Below the pieces are notes generated by a model. That model was not told the origin of the DNA. It saw only the letters and a program-made list of their open reading frames with translations, and did no database searches. A DNA stretch of 64,000 bases from assembly GCA_003220225.1 (NCBI GenBank), contig QHRU01000056.1:45154-109153 (forward strand), given 5' to 3'. The stretch is from Candidatus Rokuibacteriota bacterium (GTDB lineage Bacteria; Methylomirabilota; Methylomirabilia; Rokubacteriales; CSP1-6). The position numbers and the translations under genes were made by a program. Each line of letters opens with the position of its first letter. Position 1 is the stretch's first letter. Positions 53,095 to 62,745 of this stretch are shown piece after piece.

Positions 53095-56000
53095 TTAGTG
53101 CGATAGCTCGACGTGCACCGTCAGGCCCTGCGGGTCGGTGCGCGTCGCCCACATGCGTCCTCCGTGGGCCTGGACGATGGATCGACTGATCGACAGCCCC
53201 ATGCCCAGCCCTGTGCTCTTGGTCGTGACGAAGGGCTCGAAGATCCGCTCGAGGTCGGCTTCCTTCACACCCGGACCGTCGTCGCGCACCGCAATCTCGA
53301 TGGTGCCCGGATGACGCTCGACGGTCTCGATGGTGACGAGGGCCCTCCCGGTCGAGCGATCGGCCGCGGCTTCCACGGCATTGAGCAGGACATTGAGGAG
53401 CACCTGCTGGAGCTGGATGGCGTCGCCCAGCACAGGAGGCAAATCCTTCGCCAGCGAGAGCTGCACGCCGATCCCCTTCGACTCCAGCTCGCTGCGCAGA
53501 AGCATCATCACGTCCACAATGAGCGCGTTGATATCCGCGGGCTTGTATTCCTCCCCCTCCTTCCGGAAGAGCGCTCGCAGTCGTCGAATGACCTGGGCTG
53601 CCCGCTTGGCGTCATCCGCGATGTCCATCAGCGCCTCGCGGAGCTCGTGCTGTTCGCGGCCCCCGGCGCTGAGCAGCAAGCGAGCCGCCTGGGCATTGGC
53701 GGCGATCGCGGCCAATGGCTGGTTGATCTCGTGGGCCAGCGAGCCTGCCAGCGCACCCAGCGTCGAGGCGCGCAGGGCGTGGGCGAGCTCGTCGCGCTGG
53801 CGTCGTGCCTCGGCCTCCGCCCTCCGCCGCCGCGTGATGTCCACGTGCGAGACGATGGCGCCACCCTCGGGACGCTGGAAGGGCTCCACGGCCATCTCGA
53901 ACCACCGCTCCTCGGTACCCGAGCGGGCGGCATACTCCAGGGTCGCTCGGGGGTGCTCGCCGTCGAGGACGGCGCGAACGGCGTTGGCCATCGCGCCTGC
54001 GCCGACGTGGCCCGCTCGCTCGCAGGCCTCGAGGTAGTTCGCGCCGACCGGGGGTCGAGGCGTGTTCCAGCCGCCGGCCGCAAACTCGGTCCACGATGCA
54101 TTGACGGCGGCGACGACGCCGTCCTTGTCGAGAGCCGCCACATGTCCGTACAACGAGCTGAAGATGGCGCTGCGAAGCGCGAGGCTTTCGAGCAACGTCG
54201 CGTGCGCGGCCTTGATCTCCGTGACGTCGGTGCACTCGCCGACGTAGCCGCTGAACGCGCCATCTCGCGTGAACCTCGGCACGCCATGATCTAAAACCCA
54301 GCGATACGCGCCGTCTCGGCGGCGCAGCCGGTACTCAATCGTGAACGATTCGCGCGCATCGAGCGCCCGCCGGTAGCGGTCGAGGCAACCCTTGCGGTCG
54401 TCGGGATGCACGCCCGTCGTCCACCCGTCGCCCAGTTCCTCTTCCATCTTCCGGCCCGTGAAATCGAGCCAGCCGCGGTTGACGTACGTACTGCCGCCGT
54501 CGGGGCTGGCCATCCACATCATGATCGGCGCGCTATCGGCAGCGAGTCTGAATCGCGCCTCGCTCTCCCAAATGGCGTTGCTCGCGCGGCGGCGGACGAG
54601 GGAGCTGGCGAAGATGTCGCCCAGCAGTCGCAGCCGCGGGATCAACGCATCGGACCAGTCGCGCTCGGCTCGGACGGTCACGAGCGAGATGCCACCGACG
54701 ATCACGTGCCCGACTTCCAGCGGAAGGCACACCAGCGAGCGTGTGCCGAGTTCCTGAAAGGTCGCGCGGTCGATCGCCGCGTCGTCGGGGAGTTGCTCGG
54801 GTGACCTGAACCGTACGACGTCGCCCCGGCGCAGCGTCCCGAGCGTCCAGGGGTACCGCTCGGCCTGCATCGTCGTCGGAAGTGGGACGACGCCGGGGGC
54901 GGCGATCGAGAGCCCGACCCGCACGAGGCGTCGATCGTCCGTGAACTCGAACAGGCTTGCCCGGTCGCATTGGAGCTCTTCAACGATCCGAGAGAGAGCC
55001 GTTTGTACCGCGGCCTCGACGTCATCCAGAGGGGTGGCGGCCAACGTGGTCGAAGTCTCGGCCACGAGCCGCTCGAAGCGCAGGCTCAGCGCCAGGGCCT
55101 GCTGCGTCAGAGCGTGGCGCCGGCGCTGCACCAACAGCCCGGCGATGAGCAGCGCTTCGACCCCGCCGACGGCCAATCCTCCGACGACGTACCATCGATA
55201 CAGTTTCCACACCGACGGGTTTCCATTCACGACGACGCTGCCCGGCGGCAAGCGAGTCTCGCTGATTTCCCAGCGCTTCAGCGCGTGCGCGTCGAACGTC
55301 GTCACGTTGAGGTCCAGATCGCCAGCGCCGGGCGGGCCCGGCGATTCTCCGCGCAGCGCGCGAGCCGCCAGGGCGGCCGCTTGCCGCCCGTGCTCGCGGA
55401 AGCTGATCACGCGGCCGCCGACGATGCCGTGGCCGATGAACGTGTCGCTGACGCCGTAGACGGCGACCCGCGTCGCACGCGCGATCGCCGCTAGCGCGTG
55501 TGTGGGAACGTGGTTGGCTCCCGCGCCGTCGCGCAGCAGCACGTAGAACAAGATCACGGTGCGGTCGGGAAGGGTCGCGACCTTCTTCAATAGGTCTGCG
55601 AACGGCAAATCGGTCAGCTCAATGAGCTCGAGTCGGCCGCGGTAGGCCGCGAAGGCATCGCGAATCTTCCCGGTCTCGTTCCGGTCGAAGGCCGACGTGC
55701 CATAGACGACCGCGACGCGTTTGGTGTCGGGCTGGAGCCTCAGGATGAGGTCGAGGTTCGCCCGCCAGTCGATGGAGAACCACGTGCCGGTGACGTCGGC
55801 TGGAAGGGCAGGGGTCGCGCCCGCCCGCCGGCTCACGAAGACCACAGGCGCGCCGCCGAAGAGTGCCGCCCGATGGCTCAGCGCGAACTGAAGCGCGCCG
55901 TGGGCGACGACGATGACGAGGTCGAGCTTCCGCCCGCTGTACTTCCGTCGCAGGACGTCCACGATCGCGCGCTGGACCCCGGGGCTCGGAAACCACGCTT

Positions 56001-56238
56001 CATCAAGATGCTCGATATAGAATTGAGTCGGACCCACGGCCATTGACAGCCCGGTCCGGATCTCGTCATCGATCGCCCCGTTGCCCGGTAACATCAACGC
56101 CTCGCCGTAGAGCAGGAGAACGGTCCTCGGTGCTTGCTCGGCGACGGCGTTTGTCGCCCAGGCGGACAGCAGCCCGAAAAGCAGGCAGGCAAGTCTGCGC
56201 GCGGCGTGGCCGGCGGATGCGCCGGAGCAAGAGGCCAT
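53095..56238 (-). CDS. Hybrid-architecture sensor histidine kinase with periplasmic binding-protein-like sensor
   Basis: 1047 residues from ATG 56238. Order: signal peptide (LACLLFGLLSAWATNAVA); periplasmic ABC-substrate-binding-like domain (about 40-320, RTVLLLYGEALMLPG, KLDLVIVVAHGALQFAL); a membrane helix (YVVGGLAVGGVEALLIAGLL); GAF (about 400-560); PAS (about 570-700, IMMWMASPDGGSTYVNRGW); second PAS; HisKA with His836 (SLAHEINQPLAA); HATPase (NVLLNAVEAA, GMGLSISRSIV). The H-box is FixL-like. Dyad site K lies 54 bases upstream, suggesting autoregulation. Ligand unknown. Confidence 0.93.
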   Translation of the reverse strand: MASCSGASAGHAARRLACLLFGLLSAWATNAVAEQAPRTVLLLYGEALMLPGNGAIDDEIRTGLSMAVGPTQFYIEHLDEAWFPSPGVQRAIVDVLRRKYSGRKLDLVIVVAHGALQFALSHRAALFGGAPVVFVSRRAGATPALPADVTGTWFSIDWRANLDLILRLQPDTKRVAVVYGTSAFDRNETGKIRDAFAAYRGRLELIELTDLPFADLLKKVATLPDRTVILFYVLLRDGAGANHVPTHALAAIARATRVAVYGVSDTFIGHGIVGGRVISFREHGRQAAALAARALRGESPGPPGAGDLDLNVTTFDAHALKRWEISETRLPPGSVVVNGNPSVWKLYRWYVVGGLAVGGVEALLIAGLLVQRRRHALTQQALALSLRFERLVAETSTTLAATPLDDVEAAVQTALSRIVEELQCDRASLFEFTDDRRLVRVGLSIAAPGVVPLPTTMQAERYPWTLGTLRRGDVVRFRSPEQLPDDAAIDRATFQELGTRSLVCLPLEVGHVIVGGISLVTVRAERDWSDALIPRLRLLGDIFASSLVRRRASNAIWESEARFRLAADSAPIMMWMASPDGGSTYVNRGWLDFTGRKMEEELGDGWTTGVHPDDRKGCLDRYRRALDARESFTIEYRLRRRDGAYRWVLDHGVPRFTRDGAFSGYVGECTDVTEIKAAHATLLESLALRSAIFSSLYGHVAALDKDGVVAAVNASWTEFAAGGWNTPRPPVGANYLEACERAGHVGAGAMANAVRAVLDGEHPRATLEYAARSGTEERWFEMAVEPFQRPEGGAIVSHVDITRRRRAEAEARRQRDELAHALRASTLGALAGSLAHEINQPLAAIAANAQAARLLLSAGGREQHELREALMDIADDAKRAAQVIRRLRALFRKEGEEYKPADINALIVDVMMLLRSELESKGIGVQLSLAKDLPPVLGDAIQLQQVLLNVLLNAVEAAADRSTGRALVTIETVERHPGTIEIAVRDDGPGVKEADLERIFEPFVTTKSTGLGMGLSISRSIVQAHGGRMWATRTDPQGLTVHVELSH

Positions 56239-56291
56239 GGGGCCGCATGTAGCATGACTTACCAACGAACTTCAATCGTCCAAGTGCTCTG

Positions 56292-56307
56292 TAGGACCAA
56301 AGTCCGA
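56292..56307. promoter_or_regulatory. Dyad site K, upstream of the sensor kinase
   Basis: TAGGACCA-AAGTCCGA followed by TC, one of the best matches and a GGAC/GTCC dyad. Centre 61 bases before the kinase ATG 56238 on the minus strand. A motif at the kinase-regulator operon's own promoter is what autoregulation would look like. Confidence 0.6.
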
Positions 56308-56765
56308 TCACCGCCGAATCCGCGATCCACCCCTGTAGTTCCGCGTACCTCGTGGCTTGGGCACCTGTGCCCGGATCGCGCCGAACGCGCTTTCGTCACG
56401 GCCCTCACTCCGCACCGTGTGGCACTGTGGAAAACGGGCTCCCGCACCATGAGTGTACTTTTCGCGAACTTATTCGCCCGGCGGCCAGCGCGGGGTCGCG
56501 CAACGACGAGCGCTACGTGGTCTGGAACCTTTGCTGTGGCGAGCGCCGTTGAAGCCGCCTACCGACCCGCCAATCTGGCTCGTGAGACGTCCGCGAACTT
56601 GGTCGGCCGGTGCAGGATCTCGTCAATCGTCGAGTGCGGAAAAGGTCGCGAGCCTGATCGAGCGAGCGTTGTCCCGAGTGTACGTACGTCCCCGTGGCGA
56701 AACTTCCCGATCATGTCGCCGTTTGAGCTGTCCCACGGCCAACACGAGTCGATACATCGTCGGCG
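56308..56765. other. Intergenic stretch without a recognisable gene
   Basis: About 460 bases between the sensor-kinase promoter and the RHS fragment. Short open frames exist on both strands, but none has a ribosome site, signal or known motif. Base composition drops visibly compared with the left side (runs such as TGAGTGTACTTTTCGCGAACTT). It marks the left boundary of the rearranged region. Confidence 0.6.
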
Positions 56766-57791
56766 GTGCAGAGCATGACCCGCCTTGCGGGTACTCCACA
56801 GGCCGTGACGACGAACCTCACGTATGAGACGCCGGGTACGGGCTTCAACCGGCTGACCGGCTTGACGACACCGACCGCCACGACGACGATGGCCTACGAC
56901 GATCCGAGCCGGCAGATTACGGTGACGGACCCGCTCACCCACCAGACTGTGATCACGTACAACTCGCGCGGACAAATGCTGACGATCACTGACCCCTTGA
57001 GCCATACGACCACATCTGAGTACGACAGCCAGGGGAATCTGACGGCTCTGCAGGACCCTCTCGGCAATCGCACGAAGCGCGGGTACGACGCCGTGGGAAG
57101 GCTACGGAACGAGACCGACCCACAAGGGCGAGCGACGGTGTTTCTCTACGACGCCCGGAATCAACTGAAGGTTATCACTGACCCCCGAGGGGGGACGACG
57201 CGGTTCGGCTACGATGCCAACGGCAATCTGTTAACCGCTACGGATGCCCGTGGCAACACGACGAGCTACGCCTATAACACCATGGAGAGGCTCATCTCCC
57301 GAACCGACCCTCTGACCAGGGCCGAGACCTACCTGTACGACAGTAGCGGTAATCTAACCAGCGTCGCGGATCGCAAGAGCCAGACCACGACGCTGACGTA
57401 CGATGCACTGAACCGACTGCTGACACGAACGTTTGCCGACACTTCGACACTGACGTACACGTGGGACGCCGGCGACCGGGTGACGCAGGCCGTGGACTCT
57501 CTCGCCGGGACGATCACGCGGACGTACCATCCGCTAAACCGAGCGCTCACAGAGACCACGGCGTTTGGGACCGTGACTTATACCTACGACACCATCGGAC
57601 GCCGGGCAACAATGGCGGTGCCGGGCCAGGCGACGATTACCTACGGCTATGATGTCGCTGACCGGTTGACGACGATTACGCAGAGCAGCAACGTGGTGAC
57701 ATTTGACTACGACAACACCAACCGGCGAACGAAGCTCACTTATCCTAGCGGGACCTTCACGGAGTACGCCTACGCTGGTGACGTGGCATGA
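56766..57791 (+). pseudogene. RHS/YD-repeat protein fragment
   Basis: About 341 residues of consecutive YD repeats (GYDAVGRLRNETDPQGRAT, GYDANGNLLTATDARGNTT, TYDALNRLLTRTF and others, some fourteen in all). There is no signal peptide or N-terminal domain, and no RHS core (DPxGxxN) or toxin tip at the end; the frame simply stops at 57791. Full RHS proteins exceed 1000 residues and encapsulate a toxin. It is an internal slice left by rearrangement, with upstream and downstream joins to unrelated sequence. Confidence 0.85.
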
Positions 57792-57867
57792 TTACACAGG
57801 CGCTGTCGAGACGGTCACGGTGCGGATGAACGAAACCACCTCAGTCACCGTCGAACTGAAAAAGTAA
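57787..57867 (+). pseudogene. C-terminal fragment of a PEGA-type protein
   Basis: In another frame than the RHS fragment, the 27 codons ending at TAA 57865-57867 read HDYTGAVETVTVRMNETTSV and end VELKK. That is the usual last repeat of PEGA-domain surface proteins (V-x-V-x-x-G/N-E-T-x-V-x-V-x-L). It is fused directly to the RHS remnant, so two unrelated gene ends meet here. Confidence 0.5.
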
Positions 57868-57987
57868 AGCTAAGATCCGCACGCCAAGCCCAGAGGCTCC
57901 ATGGATGCTCTGCAGCATATGCGAGGGCAGACGGAACAGAGGTTAGACGCGGCGGGTAACCGCCTCGCGCTACCGATCGACATAACT

Positions 57988-58909
57988 CGGCGGACGTTCC
58001 TGCACCGTTCGCTCGTGTCGTCGCCGCGAGTTACGGCTGGCTTCCCCTGCTCAACACAGTAGACATTGCACATGCCGGCCAGTCGTTCAAGTTTGCGCCG
58101 ACTTCCTGGTGTTCGGCGGCGACCTAGCCCAGCGTGGCGATCCCGTCGAGCTCGACCTCGGCGCCGACATTCTTAAAGAAGTGACGATCAAGAAAGTCTT
58201 CATTCCCGGCGAGCACGATTGGTACCTCGATATGGGCAGGAAGTGGCAAGCGCTCTTCGGCGCGTCGCCGTGGATGTTCGATCACAAGGGGGTCCGCTTC
58301 ATCGGACTCGACACGGTGAGCCGGGCTCCTGATTACTGGACGATTAGAAGGATGTCGTCGAAGGAGCGAATGGCCCACATGGCGACGCTCGACAGCAGCG
58401 TCACCGGCGCGTGGGCGGCCGTCGGGCGCGAGCAGCTCGAATGGCTCAACCGGACGCTCTCATCCTGGGGCAAGGACCAGCCGATCGTGATTTTCAGCCA
58501 CAATCCACTGTATGAGTACTACCCGCCCTGGAACTTCTGGGTGCGCGACTGGCGTGAGGTGCACGAGGTTCTCAAGCCCTATAGCAACGTCACGAATATC
58601 CACGGTCACACGCACCAGGTGCTCTACAACGAGATCGGCAAGGTGCGGTCGATTGGCATGCTGGCGACCTCGTGGCCTTGGCCGTACGCGCCACAGGGTG
58701 TGCCGCGCCTCACGAAACCGATGGTGCGCGCTGACCCAGGCGATCCATACGACGGCGTGGGCTGGGGACGGCTCACCGCCGCCAACTCGAAGGTGGAGAA
58801 CGAGTACGTGATGTGGCGCAAGGACGTCTTCGCCGATGAGCCGCACGACGCCGGCACCGGCGACAACGGCAACCAAGTGCTCTCGCCACGCTTCGCCGAC
58901 CGAGAGTGA
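57988..58909 (+). pseudogene. Metallophosphoesterase, broken by deletion and two frameshifts
   Basis: The long frame (58109-58909) holds the back part of a calcineurin-like phosphoesterase: GGDLAQRG, PGEHDW, FSHNPLYEY and GHTHQ. The front survives in two other frames. RRTFLHRSLVSS (57988 onward) is a twin-arginine signal, and LPLLNTVDIAHAGQSFKFA (58041 onward) leads into the mature protein. Between FKFA and DFLVFGGDL the segment with the first metal-binding Asp-x-His motif is gone. Intact homologues would be Tat-exported enzymes. The neighbour is a small cytochrome c. Confidence 0.8.
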
Positions 58910-58916
58910 CCGTTCC

Positions 58917-59375
58917 ATGACGCGAGAACGATCCGGGCAGCTGGGTGTGGGCGTCGCGATCGCGATCACCCTGTTGCTCACCCTCGGCAGGGAACCTGGA
59001 CTCGCGCACAAAGAGAAACACACGCCCGAGCAGTTGAAGGCTTTCGACGATGTCTTCATGCAGCAAGTGCGGCTGGGCGACCTGCTATTTCATGGCGATG
59101 AGCAGACGCAGAAGCGGCTTGGGGTGCAACTATCCACGACGGGTATGAGCTGCGCCATGTGCCACCCGACCGCCGCCGACACGCATCCACACGAGTTCCC
59201 AAAGTTCCAGGAGCAGATGAACAAGTTCGCCACGCTACGTGACATGATCAACTGGTGCATTGAAAAGCCGAATCAGGGCGTGGCGATTCCGGTCGACTCC
59301 GACGCGATGAAGGCGCTCGAAGCCTACATCATCTGGTCTAACAAAGGCAGTAAGCTCGATCCCGGGCGGCACTGA
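58917..59375 (+). CDS. Small secreted monohaem cytochrome c
   Basis: 152 residues from ATG 58917. Signal peptide (GVGVAIAITLLLTLGREPGL) then a class I-like cytochrome with haem site SCAMCHP and a C-terminal helix (DSDAMKALEAYIIWSNKGSK). The segment DLLFHGDEQTQKRLG and the spacing of MINWCIEKPNQG recall SoxA/TsdA-type cytochromes. It follows the broken metallophosphoesterase by seven bases. Electron carrier in the periplasm; partner unknown. Confidence 0.85.
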   Translation: MTRERSGQLGVGVAIAITLLLTLGREPGLAHKEKHTPEQLKAFDDVFMQQVRLGDLLFHGDEQTQKRLGVQLSTTGMSCAMCHPTAADTHPHEFPKFQEQMNKFATLRDMINWCIEKPNQGVAIPVDSDAMKALEAYIIWSNKGSKLDPGRH

Positions 59376-59787
59376 CTCGACTGCTGCGGCGCGTTACTCT
59401 AAAAGCGCCACAAAATCGTCAGCGCGGAAGGTCCACGCACGGTTGCTCCCGTTCAGGACGTGAGCCCCATCACCGCCTTAAATCAGGTCGACTTCAAAGC
59501 TGGGAGCTTTTGATATCGGTGATTGCAGGCCCTCGCTCTCACCGAATCCGCTCCGGGCCACCGGGTGTCTAAGGAGGCGACAGGGGCGGGGCGGATTGCG
59601 GGCCCGCGCAGCCAACACGGCTAGCATCGCAAGGCAGTGCCGAGAACCTGGAAGCTGAGGTGTCCCACCAGCGCACGAATCCCGTTGGGGCCACCAAATT
59701 GTTTTTGTTGATGTTTGAAGGCTGCATGTTCGAGTCGCGTCGCCGACCGGACTCAAACACGAAGCCGTCATCCTCGTTCTTTTCTCG
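59376..59787. other. Intergenic stretch with a weak tRNA-end-like sequence
   Basis: About 410 bases with no supported gene. GTTCGAGTCGCGTCGCCGACC at 59728-59748 resembles the T-loop and acceptor end of a tRNA (TTCGAGT loop), but the T-stem does not pair well. It lies 40 bases from the integrase 3' end, where an attachment site would be expected. A small hairpin AAAGCT-GGG-AGCTTT lies near 59500. Confidence 0.35.
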
Positions 59788-60273
59788 TTAACTGCTCAGG
59801 ACGTTCAGCGCCTTCGCTTCGTAAAACTCCACGGCGTGCTTGAGTGCGGCCGGCCGAATCTGCGCGTAGAGCTGGGTCGTCTCGATGCGTGTATGGCCGA
59901 GCGGGCCGCGGACCTGCTCGAGATCGCGGTGCTGCTCGTAGACCTCCATCGCCACTCCGTGGCGAAGGTCGTGCGGCTTCAGCATCGGGTAGCCGATCAG
60001 GCGACCGTACGTCTTGCAGAGCCGCCAGATGTTCTTGCCTTCCATCGGCCGCCGGACCGTGCCTTGGCGCCGCTGCCCGAAGGTGGACCAGAACACCGGT
60101 GTGTCGGGCTTGATGTCTTCAACCTCGGTCGGCAGGTACTGCGAAAGGTAGCGGTCGAGACACTGCATCGCGGGTCTTGCCGCGCTCACCGTGTCATGCT
60201 GTCCGAGGCAGCGCGCCCGCATCCCTGTATCCTCGAGACTTCGTCGGGCGCTGGAAATCCATTCCCACTGCAA
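59788..60273 (-). pseudogene. Tyrosine recombinase (integrase), C-terminal part
   Basis: About 160 residues. The catalytic end is present: HDLRHGVAMEVYEQH (His-x-x-Arg), GPLGHTRIETTQLYAQI (second His and the tyrosine nucleophile). The core-binding N-terminal domain and the first catalytic Arg are missing, so it cannot be active. Its 3' end faces the weak tRNA-like sequence. It shows that an integrative element once sat here. Confidence 0.8.
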
Positions 60274-60370
60274 CCGTTTGATATCCCAGCGCTCCCCCGA
60301 TAGGCCTACCGCGAGCCCTCATTGGCATATCGCCTGCACTCTCATTTGAAGTGGGAAAAAGGGAACCTCG

Positions 60371-61351
60371 ATGTTCGTCCTCTCTCTGACGCTCGGGCTG
60401 ATCCTCACCGTCGCTCCTCTTCTCGTCGTGCTCGCTGCCGACGCGGACGGAATCGCAGCGCTCTACCCAGGAGACGTGGGCATTGAGAACCACCCGGATG
60501 TGATCCTTGTCGAAAAGTTCGAGGAAGCGACGCTCACCGATCTCTTCAACCGATGGACGGACATACTCAACGGGTCAGCGATGTCGTTCAGCTCCGATGT
60601 TCCCGTCGGTAGCCCCGGATCGCGCTCGCTCAACATCCCGTGGGTCGGTGGCGGGGTCAATAACGGCGGCCATCTCTACAAACAGTTGAGCCCGGGCGTC
60701 GATGGTACGCTCTATGTCCGCTACTACATCAAGTATCCGGCGAGCGGCAAGTATCACCACACCGGAATCTGGGTCGGAGGTCACAACCCCCCGCTTCGCT
60801 GGCCGAACCCGCAGGCGGGCTTCAAGCCCGTTGGTGATGACCGGTTCATCGCGGCAGCGGAGCAAAACAACGTCACGTACCGTTTTGATCACTACAACTA
60901 CTGGATGAGCATGCATATTTCTGGAGACGGCAGGTTTTGGGGGAATTTCCTCCTCAATGACCCCACGGTACAGGCCACGGGCGGTCGGTGGACGTGCGTG
61001 GAGCATATGGTCAAGCTCAACAATCCCGTGACCTCTTCGAACGGCGAGCATGCGATCTGGCTCGACGGAGTCAAGGTAAGCCACGTGGGCCAAGGGTTCC
61101 CCAATGGTTACTGGTCGGGCGGAATTTTCACCCAGGATCCGCGTGGCAGCCCATTCGAAGGATTCCGATGGCGGAGCGATTCGAATCTCCAGCTCAACTG
61201 GATCTGGCTTCAGAACTACTCGCCGGACGATCCCGCGGGATTCGCGCAGGACATGCACTTCGATCATGTGGTGGTGGCGAAGAGTTACATTGGGTGTCTT
61301 GCATCAGGTTCCACTCCTCCGGTGGCGCCGACGGGACTGGACGTCAGGTAG
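60371..61351 (+). CDS. Secreted jelly-roll (polysaccharide-lyase-like) protein
   Basis: 326 residues with a signal peptide (LTLGLILTVAPLLVVLAADA). The mature protein is beta-rich with many Trp/Tyr/Gly. GTLYVRYYIKYPASGKYHHT, GGRWTCVEHMVKLNNP and EHAIWLDGVKVSHVGQG are typical of concanavalin-like polysaccharide-lyase or LamG sandwiches. It ends in PVAPTGLDVR, the usual linker before fibronectin-type or surface modules, so a longer protein may have been truncated. Possible sugar-polymer binding or cleavage; unproven. Confidence 0.75.
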   Translation: MFVLSLTLGLILTVAPLLVVLAADADGIAALYPGDVGIENHPDVILVEKFEEATLTDLFNRWTDILNGSAMSFSSDVPVGSPGSRSLNIPWVGGGVNNGGHLYKQLSPGVDGTLYVRYYIKYPASGKYHHTGIWVGGHNPPLRWPNPQAGFKPVGDDRFIAAAEQNNVTYRFDHYNYWMSMHISGDGRFWGNFLLNDPTVQATGGRWTCVEHMVKLNNPVTSSNGEHAIWLDGVKVSHVGQGFPNGYWSGGIFTQDPRGSPFEGFRWRSDSNLQLNWIWLQNYSPDDPAGFAQDMHFDHVVVAKSYIGCLASGSTPPVAPTGLDVR

Positions 61352-61724
61352 GCGTCGTCGTCTTCGAAAAAAGTCGTCTTCGATTGGGCCAGGTCCTAGC
61401 AGGTCGGCTGTGATCTCGTAGCATCTACCGCAACTCGTCCGCGCGGTCGCCTCTCGGCACGACAGGCCGGCCGGTTCGTCGGCGGGCTCCGCTAGCAAAA
61501 GGTCCCTCCTTACCGTGTTCGTGTGGGGTTGTCTTTCAGCGCTGGACCACGCCCGAGGATGCCGACAGGATCTCTTCTTCGGGAGTGCATTGAATCACGA
61601 CGCGCCATCTTTGGCGGAGAAGCCGCTCTCAGGACTTTACCCCCCCGTGAATCAGGTTATTACCGACGCGACCGTCCGGCGATCGCCGTCTTGAGAGGTG
61701 GCTGATCTACGCGGATCCTCCGAA
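61352..61724. other. Intergenic stretch upstream of the diaminopropionate locus
   Basis: About 370 bases with no convincing gene; short frames lack ribosome sites. AT-richer than most of the window. It probably contains the promoter of the sbnA-like operon, but no reliable -35/-10 or operator could be named. Confidence 0.5.
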
Positions 61725-61748
61725 AAGGAGGTCCACAAGGAGGTCCAC
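61725..61748 (+). promoter_or_regulatory. Duplicated ribosome-binding site
   Basis: AAGGAGGTCCAC occurs twice back to back (61725-61736 and 61737-61748). The second copy ends two bases before ATG 61751, so its AAGGAGG is well placed. Both copies match the 16S anti-Shine-Dalgarno fully. The tandem copy could raise ribosome loading on the sbnA-like gene. Confidence 0.75.
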
Positions 61749-61750
61749 GC

Positions 61751-62745
61751 ATGCTCAGGACCCAGACACCGAAGCGCAGGGCGCGCCGGGTCGCGCAGTG
61801 GTGCAGAAGTGGCGAATCACAGGCGAGCTTTACCGACGACGGCCTCGCCAAAGAAGGAGGGAAGCATCTCGATCAGATCCCGGCGTCGCGTCTCGCCAAA
61901 CGTTTGGAGCTGCTCCGCAGTATCCTCCGGCCCACGCCACACGTGCAGTTGGCAATGACGGGAATGAATCTCTTTGCCAAACTCGAGTACGTCAACCCGG
62001 TTGGGAGCATCAAGGACCGCCCCGCCTACTGGATCCTGAAGCGGGCGGCCGAGCGAGGCGAGATCTGCGAAGAGACGACGGTGATCGAGTCCTCCTCCGG
62101 GAACTTTGCCGCCGCTCTCTCTGCCCTACGGTGGTGAAGGTCGAGGATCGTGACGACACTGGCGGATTCCTGAAGACCCGCCTGCAGAAGGTGAAGGAAC
62201 TGTGTGCCGCCGTTCCGAACGCTTTCTGGACGAACCAGTATGGAAACCTGGACGCCATGGAGGCGCACTACGAACTCACCGCGGCCGAGATCTGCGCCGA
62301 GTTTCGCTCGCTGGATTACGTCTTCCTCGCCGTCAGCACGGCCGGAACGATCGCCGGAGTGTCTCGTCGGCTCAAAGAGCACTATCCCAACGTTCGGGTC
62401 ATCGCCGTCGATACCGAAGGCTCCGTCATCTTCGGTGGGGCACCCCGCAAACGCCATATTCCCGGCATTGGATCGAGCATCGTCCCGCCGCTCTTGTCGC
62501 TGGCCGAGATCGACGACGTTGTCTTGATATCCGAGCGCGAGACCGTTCAAGCGTGCCGGGAGCTCCTCACCACCCACGGACTGTTTGTGGGCGGCTCCAG
62601 CGGGACGGTGTTCGCGGCGATCAAGCGGTACGCGGCGAGAATCGCTGGTTCCAGGCGCCCCACCGTGCTGTTCCTGTGCGCGGACCGCGGTACACCCTAC
62701 CTCGACACGGTGTTCGATCCCACGTGGCCGACCAGACTCGAGTAG
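61751..62745 (+). pseudogene. sbnA: SbnA-like 2,3-diaminopropionate synthase, frameshifted
   Basis: A cysteine-synthase-fold PLP enzyme. The first frame (to 62137) has the PLP lysine Lys88 in GSIKDRPAYW and the SSGNF phosphate loop, then stops after ALSALRW. The second frame resumes at about 62128 with VVKVEDRDDTGGFLKTRLQK and runs to 62745 (STAGTIAG, GGAPRKRHIPGIGSS, FVGGSSGTVFAAI). Compared with SbnA about 31 residues are missing at the join with a frame change, so a deletion of roughly 95 bases broke the gene, or the assembly is wrong. SbnA joins O-phospho-serine and glutamate. The N-terminus is about 35 residues longer than usual. Confidence 0.85.

Noticed and set aside
56352..56827. Small open frames between the kinase promoter and the RHS fragment
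   Set aside because: No ribosome site, signal or family pattern; composition looks random.
56766..57791. Functional RHS toxin gene
   Set aside because: It lacks signal, N-terminal domain, RHS core motif and toxin tip, and no immunity gene follows; only a fragment.
59728..59748. tRNA gene or attachment site
   Set aside because: Only a T-loop-like TTCGAGT and an acceptor-like end are seen. The T-stem pairs poorly and no other arms are present, so it is kept only as a weak note.
59836..60303. Plus-strand frame opposite the integrase remnant
   Set aside because: No recognisable motif, whereas the minus strand shows the recombinase catalytic residues.
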